The notes beneath the pieces are model-generated. The model was not told where the DNA came from. It made no database searches and saw only the letters and a list, made by a program, of their open reading frames with translations. This document shows, piece after piece, positions 58,465 to 64,000 of a stretch of 64,000 nt of DNA (its first letter is position 1; the number at the start of each line of letters is the position of its first letter). A program made the translations under genes and the position numbers. The DNA lies in assembly GCA_946479285.1 (NCBI GenBank), contig CAMLFH010000015.1:1-64000 (forward strand), in the 5' to 3' direction. The DNA is from an uncultured Flavobacteriales bacterium (GTDB lineage Bacteria; Bacteroidota; Bacteroidia; Flavobacteriales; Crocinitomicaceae).

Positions 58465-59379
58465 ATGAATGGACTATTGACCTTACAGGAGTTTTACGCA
58501 AGCATTTTGAACAAAGGAACCATGGAGCAGTTCTCTCATTTGTCTAAAATGAGTCATTTCAATGTGTTTAAAAGAGGTCAGATCCAATGCGCGAAGATTA
58601 CAGAACTTCATCGGACGGATTTTCACAAAATCTCCCTCGTGGTAGGCGAAGGAATTATCCATTTTGAAGATTCAAAAGTCCCTGTTTCCGGTAAAACACT
58701 GGTTTTCTATCACCGGAATGTGCCGCATGTGTGGGAACCCGTTTCGGAAGATCAGCAGGGAGCTTTTTGTTTATTCAACAACCATTTTATCGAAACGTAT
58801 TTACTCGATACTCTTTTCAGAGATACACCTTTGATGAATATGGCCATGAACCCTGTTTATCCCTTAACGGACGAACAAGCAGCGATCTTTGAATTCATTT
58901 TTGAGCAGATCCAGTGTGAAGCGGAAGGTGATTATGTCAAGAAATACGAAGTAATCGTTCATTACCTGCATTTATTACTTCATCACACCAACAAACTTTG
59001 TACTCAAAATGTCAATGAGGATAAGAAACCTCAGGCTTCGGTTGCATTAACCACTTTGTTCATGGAAATGCTGGAGAGACAATTCCCCATCGATTCTTCC
59101 GACCAATCATTAGCCTTGAAAAAACCAAGCGATTTCGCCGAACAATTATCCATTCATGTCAACCATTTAAATCGCTCCATCAAAGAAGTAACCGGAAGAA
59201 GTACCACAGAAATAATCTCCTCCCGACTTGCTAATGAAGCCAAAGCTTTGCTGCGTCATACAGACAGTTCCGTGGCTGAAATCGCCTATACGCTTGGCTT
59301 TGAGCATCCTTCCAATTTCAACAATTTCTTCAAAAAACAAACACAGCAAACTCCGAAATCCTTCAGAGAAGTTAGTTAA
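58465..59379 (+). CDS. AraC family transcriptional regulator
   Basis: A 304-residue regulator. The N-terminal half is a cupin sensor with PVSGKTLVFYHRNVPHVWEPVSED, the C-terminal ~100 residues hold two helix-turn-helix motifs (SDFAEQLSIHVNHLNRSIKEVTGRS and AEIAYTLGFEHPSNFNNFFKKQTQQTPKSFRE). A later start at MEQFSHLSKM (58522) is possible, but the ATG at 58465 lies nearer the promoter. It probably governs the adjacent efflux genes or the acyl-CoA genes; the sequence does not decide. Confidence 0.88.
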   Translation: MNGLLTLQEFYASILNKGTMEQFSHLSKMSHFNVFKRGQIQCAKITELHRTDFHKISLVVGEGIIHFEDSKVPVSGKTLVFYHRNVPHVWEPVSEDQQGAFCLFNNHFIETYLLDTLFRDTPLMNMAMNPVYPLTDEQAAIFEFIFEQIQCEAEGDYVKKYEVIVHYLHLLLHHTNKLCTQNVNEDKKPQASVALTTLFMEMLERQFPIDSSDQSLALKKPSDFAEQLSIHVNHLNRSIKEVTGRSTTEIISSRLANEAKALLRHTDSSVAEIAYTLGFEHPSNFNNFFKKQTQQTPKSFREVS

Positions 59380-59692
59380 TATGTGGCATTGACCTGTTTT
59401 TATAAGTACTAAAATTGAACGACGATTTGTAAACCAGGGTAATTAATTAAGTTAAAAAATGTAAAATGTTTGATTTTGATAACTAATTGCATGAATTGCA
59501 TAAGTTTTTAATGGGACTTTGAAAGATCTTTGTGCCTTCGCTGTGCACCTATGCTGAAGCTACGGCGTAAGCATAAGCTACAGCATAAGCGTTGTGCCAA
59601 GCATTTGACCAAATAGTTAAACTAGTAACAAAGATTCAAAACTCTTACACACATTACCCAATTAGTTAGAGTTTCCAAAAAAGACAAAATTT
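59380..59692. other. 313-bp intergenic region with one interspersed repeat
   Basis: Between the AraC-type gene and the efflux adaptor gene. It holds the repeat copy at 59546-59600 and AT-rich DNA with TTGATT and TTTTGAT motifs near 59470 that may include the promoter. No gene is seen. Confidence 0.45.
59546..59600. repeat. Short interspersed repeat, copy 3
   Basis: CACCTATGCTGAAGCTACGG and following GCGTAAGCATAAGC, with a second partial unit CTACAGCATAAGCG directly after. It is the reverse complement of the copy at 16166-16196 with few changes. Confidence 0.6.
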
Positions 59693-60853
59693 ATGATTGC
59701 AAAGAAAACAAACCACTTACTGGCGGCTCTGTCGCTGTTACTTTTGGCTTCCTGCGGTTCGGAAGAAGCACCGGTTGCACCCGGAGGGATTAAGCCTTAC
59801 CAGGTGCTTGAAATTGATCCCCAAAACACCATCATCGAAACCACTTATCCGGCTATTTTAGAAGGAATCGAAAATGTGGATATTCATCCTAAAATTGACG
59901 GCTTTGTAGAGAAAATTGCTGTTGATGAAGGTCAGTTTGTCAAAAAAGGACAATTACTTTTTACCATTTCTGCACCACAATATGAGCAACTGGTAAGAAC
60001 TGCCCGTGCTGCGGTGAAAAGCGCTGAAGCCGGAGTGAGTGTAGCACGCTTGCAGGTCCAGAAAACCAAATCTTTGGTAGATAAGAACATCGTCAATAAA
60101 TACGAATTGCAGGAAGCAGATTTGACCTTGCAAACGAAGCTGGCTGAATTGGCACAGGCACAGGCAAACCTGGTAAATGCCAATGTGAATTTGGGATACA
60201 CCCGTATTTCAAGCCCTGTTGATGGTGTGATCGGAAGTTTAACTTTTAAGCCGGGAAGTTTGGTTTCCAGTAATATGACCAAGCCGCTGACAACTGTTTC
60301 CAATATCACGAAGATTTACGCTTATTTCTCCATGAATGAGAAACAATTACTGGAGTTTATCCGCAATACCAAAGGGGCAGACCTGAAGGCGAAAATTGCA
60401 AATACTCCACAAGTTTCAATGGTCCTTTCAGACGGTTCGCTTTACCCGGACAAAGGGTCGATCGGTTCTATCAACGGGCTCATTGATCCACGTACAGGGT
60501 CTGCAAGAATTCGTGCTACGTTCTCCAATTCGCTGAACTTATTACGAAGCGGGGGAAGTGCTCAAATTCGTATTCCACAGGAAATTTCTAACGGATTCTT
60601 AATTCCGCAGCGAGCAGTTGCAGATATTCAGGGAAAGAAATTTGTCTACACAGTAGCGAAAAACGGAACAATCAGCATGAAAAATTTAGAGGTAATGGAA
60701 GCAACAAGCGGGCATTTCTACATCGTGACCAAAGGAGTGAAACGTAAAGATTTGGTGGTTTTGGAAGGAATTCAGTTCCTGAAGGACGGAATGAAGGTTA
60801 AGCCTGTAAAAGCAGATCCGAAAGCAATTTATGCAGAATTGAACCAGCAATAA
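59693..60853 (+). CDS. RND efflux periplasmic adaptor (HlyD/AcrA-like) lipoprotein
   Basis: A 386-residue membrane fusion protein. A lipobox LLASC at Cys22 follows a 21-residue signal, so it is lipid-anchored. It has a lipoyl half-motif (GFVEKIAVDEGQFVKKGQLLFTI), an alpha-hairpin (AARAAVKSAEAGVSVARLQVQKTKSLVDKNIVNKYELQEADLTL) and second lipoyl/beta-barrel parts (YTRISSPVDGVIGSLTFKPGSLV). It links the pump to an outer-membrane channel. The pump gene starts 36 bases later. Confidence 0.92.
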   Translation: MIAKKTNHLLAALSLLLLASCGSEEAPVAPGGIKPYQVLEIDPQNTIIETTYPAILEGIENVDIHPKIDGFVEKIAVDEGQFVKKGQLLFTISAPQYEQLVRTARAAVKSAEAGVSVARLQVQKTKSLVDKNIVNKYELQEADLTLQTKLAELAQAQANLVNANVNLGYTRISSPVDGVIGSLTFKPGSLVSSNMTKPLTTVSNITKIYAYFSMNEKQLLEFIRNTKGADLKAKIANTPQVSMVLSDGSLYPDKGSIGSINGLIDPRTGSARIRATFSNSLNLLRSGGSAQIRIPQEISNGFLIPQRAVADIQGKKFVYTVAKNGTISMKNLEVMEATSGHFYIVTKGVKRKDLVVLEGIQFLKDGMKVKPVKADPKAIYAELNQQ

Positions 60854-60889
60854 AGTTCGTCATTTACATCCCATTCATAGACTCGAATT

Positions 60890-63800
60890 ATGTTTAAAAA
60901 ATTCATAGAAAAACCCGTATTATCTACGGTTATCTCGGTATTAATTGTGATCCTGGGAGTTTTGGGCCTTTTGGCTATCCCTGTTTCCCAATATCCGGAT
61001 ATTGCACCGCCAACCGTTCAGGTTTCTGCTTCTTACCAGGGAGCAAATGCCGATGTGGTACTGAATAATGTGGTCATTCCGCTCGAAGAACAGATCAATG
61101 GAGTGGAAGATATGACATACATGACTTCTACCGCTTCGAATGATGGAACAGCAACGATTACCGTTTATTTCAAACTGGGAACAAACCCCGATTTGGCGGC
61201 TGTAAACGTACAAAACCGTGTTTCACGGGCTACGAGTTTGCTTCCTGCAGAAGTAAACCGCGCAGGAGTTGTAACAACGAAACGACAGGCTAGTAACTTG
61301 CTGATTTTTAACTTGTACAGCGAAGATTCAACTTACGATCAGACTTTCCTGCAAAACTATGCCAACATCAACCTCATTCCGCAGATTAAAAGAATCAAGG
61401 GTGTGGGAGATGCAACAGCTTTTGGTTTGATGGATTATTCCATGCGGATTTGGTTAAAACCGGATGTGATGGCCAGTTACGGCCTCGTTCCGGATGATGT
61501 GAACAAAGCGCTGGCTGAACAAAATATCGAAGCGGCTCCCGGGCAGTTCGGAGAACAGGGCAATCAAAGCTATCAGTACACAATCAAGTACAAAGGTCGT
61601 TTAAAGGAAGAAGCTGAATTCAGTGATATCGTGATCCGTGTTGGAGAAGATGGAGAAGTTTTGCGTCTGAGAGACATTGCACGCATTGAATTAGGATCTC
61701 AGAGTTATGCAAGTTCGGTTCGGGTGAACGGAAAGTTTGGTCTGGGAGTGGCAGTGAATCAAACAGCCGGTTCCAACGCCCAGGAAGTCATTGAAGGAAC
61801 AATCAAAGTATTGGACGAGGCCCAGGCTTCTTTCCCGAAAGGCGTGAAATATACGACTATTGTAAACGTCAACGATTTCCTGGATGCATCCATTGAGAAA
61901 GTATTCCATACGTTGATCGAAGCATTTATTTTGGTGTTCCTCGTAGTATTCCTCTTTCTGCAGGATTTTCGTTCTACCTTGATTCCGGCAATCTCTGTTC
62001 CGGTAGCCATTATCGGTACATTCTTTTTTCTGAATCTCTTTGGGTTCAGCATCAACTTATTGACTTTATTCGCTCTTGTTCTTGCTATCGGTATCGTAGT
62101 GGATGACGCTATTGTGGTGGTTGAAGCAGTTCATGCGAAACTCGATCAGGGATACAAATCTTCTAAAAAAGCAACGATTGACGCCATGGATGAAATCACG
62201 GGCGCAATTGTTTCGATCACTTTGGTTATGGCGGCAGTGTTTGTCCCGGTAAGCTTCATTCAAGGTTCTACTGGCGTATTTTACAAACAATTCGGGTTAA
62301 CACTCGCTATTTCCATTATTCTTTCGGCTGTAAATGCACTGACTTTGAGTCCGGCGCTTTGTGCCTTGTTATTGAAACCGCATAAAGACGAACACGGAAA
62401 GAAGAAGTCGTACATGCAGCGCTTCAATATAGCTTTCAATACTTCTTTCGGGAAAATGACAAACCGCTACAAACGTTCGGTTTCTTTCCTAAGCCGGAAA
62501 AAATGGGTAGTAGTTGTCATTTTAGCAATTTTCACCGGCTTGTTGGTTTGGGGAATGAAAACAACACCGAAAGGATTTGTCCCTGCCGAAGATATGGGAA
62601 CTGTTTTCTCTGACATTACACTCGCTCCGGGAACTTCACAGGAACGCACAGATGAAGTGCTGACAGAAATAGACAACATCGTTCGCTCGGTTCCTGAAAC
62701 CAAATTTACCTTACGTGTAGTTGGTCGTTCGATCATTTCAGGTGCGGGAAGTTCTTACGGAATGGTACTGGCACGCTTGAAATTGTGGGATGAACGAGAC
62801 AGGGACGTGAAGGAGGTGATCGCGGAATTATTTGCCAAAACAGCGCACATCAAAGATGCGAAGATTATTTTCTTTTCTCCGCCAACCATCCAGGGATTTG
62901 GTAACACAGCCGGTTTTGAATTCCAGTTGCAGGATAAATCGGGCGGGGATATCAATGAATTCAACAACGTGGCACAGAATTTCCTGGCAGAATTAGCAAA
63001 ACGACCGGAGATCCAATATGCAGCAACGTCATTTAACCCGAATTTCCCGCAATACCAGATCGATGTCAATGTGGTGAAAATCAAACAGGCCGGAATGACG
63101 ATGAGTGATGTGATGAGTGTTCTGCAAGGTTATTATGGAGGAGTTTATGCTTCCAACTTCAATAAGTTCGGAAAGCAATACCGCGTAATTTACCAATCGG
63201 AATCAGCAAGCAGAAAAAATATTCAAAGTCTGAATTCGATCTATGTTCGAAATGCAAACGGAGAAATGGCACCAATTTCCGAATTCATTACGATGAAGCA
63301 GGTTTACGGTCCCCAGGTTATTTCCCGCTTCAACTTATTCAATGCAATTGCTGTTACCGGTGTTCCGAATAAAGGTTTCAGTTCCGGTGATGCGATGAAA
63401 GCAATCGAAGAAGTGGCGAAAACAAGTCTTCCTGCCGGATACGATTACGAATATTCCGGTTTGACGAGAGAAGAGAGTTCGGGTGGAAATCAAACGGTGT
63501 TTATCTTCTTACTGGTCGTGGTCTTCGTTTACTTCCTTTTGTGTGCACAGTATGAAAGTTACATTCTGCCGCTTGCCGTGTTGATCTCACTTCCTATCGG
63601 TTTGGCCGGAGTATTCATCTTCGACAAAATCTTTGAAGTAGACAACAACATTTATACGCAAATTACCATTGTAATGCTCGTTGGTTTGCTCGCAAAAAAT
63701 GCCATTTTGATCGTAGAATACGCTGTCGAAAGAAGAAAGAACGGAATGAGTATCGTGGATGCGGCTGTGAGCGGAGCAACTGCACGTCTTCGACCAATTC

Positions 63801-64000
63801 TCATGACATCCTTCGCATTCATTTTCGGATTATTACCGCTGATGCTTTCAACAGGAGTGGGAGCAGCCGGAAATACTTCCATCGGGACCGGAGCAGTTGG
63901 AGGAATGTTGGTAGGAACTATTTTCGGAGTACTTGTAATTCCGGTTCTTTTCATTGTTTTCCAAGGATTACAGGAAAGAGTAAAGCCGTTAGAAGTGGAA
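60890..64000 (+). CDS. RND multidrug efflux permease (AcrB/HAE1-like), cut at the window end
   Basis: Starts MFKKFIEKPVLSTVISVLIVILGVLG and remains open to base 64000 (1037 codons), close to full length for the family, so the stop lies just outside. Features: QYPDIAPPTVQVSASYQGA near the start, TM4 proton-relay motif GIVVDDAIVVVEAV with paired Asp, a large periplasmic loop with GAGSSYGMVLARL, and TM11-12 pattern with GGMLVGTIFGVLVIPVLF. It exports drugs or detergents with proton motive force as a trimer. It forms an operon with the adaptor; an outer-membrane channel gene probably follows beyond the window. Confidence 0.94.
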   Translation, partial: MFKKFIEKPVLSTVISVLIVILGVLGLLAIPVSQYPDIAPPTVQVSASYQGANADVVLNNVVIPLEEQINGVEDMTYMTSTASNDGTATITVYFKLGTNPDLAAVNVQNRVSRATSLLPAEVNRAGVVTTKRQASNLLIFNLYSEDSTYDQTFLQNYANINLIPQIKRIKGVGDATAFGLMDYSMRIWLKPDVMASYGLVPDDVNKALAEQNIEAAPGQFGEQGNQSYQYTIKYKGRLKEEAEFSDIVIRVGEDGEVLRLRDIARIELGSQSYASSVRVNGKFGLGVAVNQTAGSNAQEVIEGTIKVLDEAQASFPKGVKYTTIVNVNDFLDASIEKVFHTLIEAFILVFLVVFLFLQDFRSTLIPAISVPVAIIGTFFFLNLFGFSINLLTLFALVLAIGIVVDDAIVVVEAVHAKLDQGYKSSKKATIDAMDEITGAIVSITLVMAAVFVPVSFIQGSTGVFYKQFGLTLAISIILSAVNALTLSPALCALLLKPHKDEHGKKKSYMQRFNIAFNTSFGKMTNRYKRSVSFLSRKKWVVVVILAIFTGLLVWGMKTTPKGFVPAEDMGTVFSDITLAPGTSQERTDEVLTEIDNIVRSVPETKFTLRVVGRSIISGAGSSYGMVLARLKLWDERDRDVKEVIAELFAKTAHIKDAKIIFFSPPTIQGFGNTAGFEFQLQDKSGGDINEFNNVAQNFLAELAKRPEIQYAATSFNPNFPQYQIDVNVVKIKQAGMTMSDVMSVLQGYYGGVYASNFNKFGKQYRVIYQSESASRKNIQSLNSIYVRNANGEMAPISEFITMKQVYGPQVISRFNLFNAIAVTGVPNKGFSSGDAMKAIEEVAKTSLPAGYDYEYSGLTREESSGGNQTVFIFLLVVVFVYFLLCAQYESYILPLAVLISLPIGLAGVFIFDKIFEVDNNIYTQITIVMLVGLLAKNAILIVEYAVERRKNGMSIVDAAVSGATARLRPILMTSFAFIFGLLPLMLSTGVGAAGNTSIGTGAVGGMLVGTIFGVLVIPVLFIVFQGLQERVKPLEVE

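Overview
The window looks like chromosomal DNA of a Bacteroidota bacterium, most likely order Flavobacteriales and perhaps Fluviicola-like (Crocinitomicaceae). The basis is several proteins with C-terminal type IX secretion (T9SS) sorting tails, promoters of the TTTG...TAnnTTTG type, low-GC intergenic DNA, SPII lipoproteins with a Cys-Lys-rich start, and the overall gene repertoire. The genus is inference; no rRNA is present.

Layout. 1-6.96 kb: end of a repetitive T9SS adhesin-like protein, YceI, a pirin-nitroreductase operon, tRNA-Asp(GUC), a collagen-like lipoprotein and two secreted proteins. 7.3-9.3 kb: an RsbQ-type alpha/beta hydrolase translationally coupled to a PAS histidine kinase. 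9.4-16.1 kb: Hsp20, a two-gene operon of secreted proteins, small membrane proteins, an MFS transporter. 16.4-22 kb: a YbjN-like protein, a lipoprotein esterase, three tandem TPR/Greek-key-like secreted paralogues and one further secreted protein.

22.0-28.4 kb is an RNA-repair locus: a WYL-domain regulator divergent from an RtcB RNA ligase, then a 1.6-kb non-coding stretch with at least four aberrant tRNA-like elements, then a 745-aa protein with a RING-like zinc motif and a TerD-like domain. A near-identical 21-bp inverted repeat lies at a fixed distance before the -7 box of both rtcB and the tRNA-Lys-like/RING unit, so both are probably controlled by the WYL protein. The tRNA-like elements are abnormal in different ways: an anticodon-loop insertion, a missing class II variable arm, and a T-loop split by a palindrome. 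They may be RtcB substrates, decoys for tRNA-cutting toxins, or guide/scaffold RNAs. I consider this the most interesting system in the window.

29.1-52.4 kb is a complete extracellular contractile injection system (eCIS) locus on the minus strand: cap protein, sheath, two tube proteins, DUF5908, LysM tube adaptor, VgrG-like spike, PAAR tip, gp25, two baseplate proteins, tape measure, cargo genes, AAA+ ATPase and a membrane protein. Four cargo-region proteins share a short N-terminal ILQ(A/S)YK tag; two also carry a DUF4157 module before nuclease-like C-termini, one has the tag and a possible nuclease domain only, and one is a tag-only 67-aa protein. A stand-alone winged-helix protein related to the N-terminus of the WYL regulator lies at the head of the cluster.

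52.7-64 kb: DUF72 protein, small proteins, one frameshifted small gene, a TetR regulator with operators at its own and the thiolase promoter, thiolase-SDR-PaaI thioesterase genes, an AraC regulator, and an RND efflux adaptor/pump pair that runs off the end. Several short interspersed repeats mark operon boundaries throughout.
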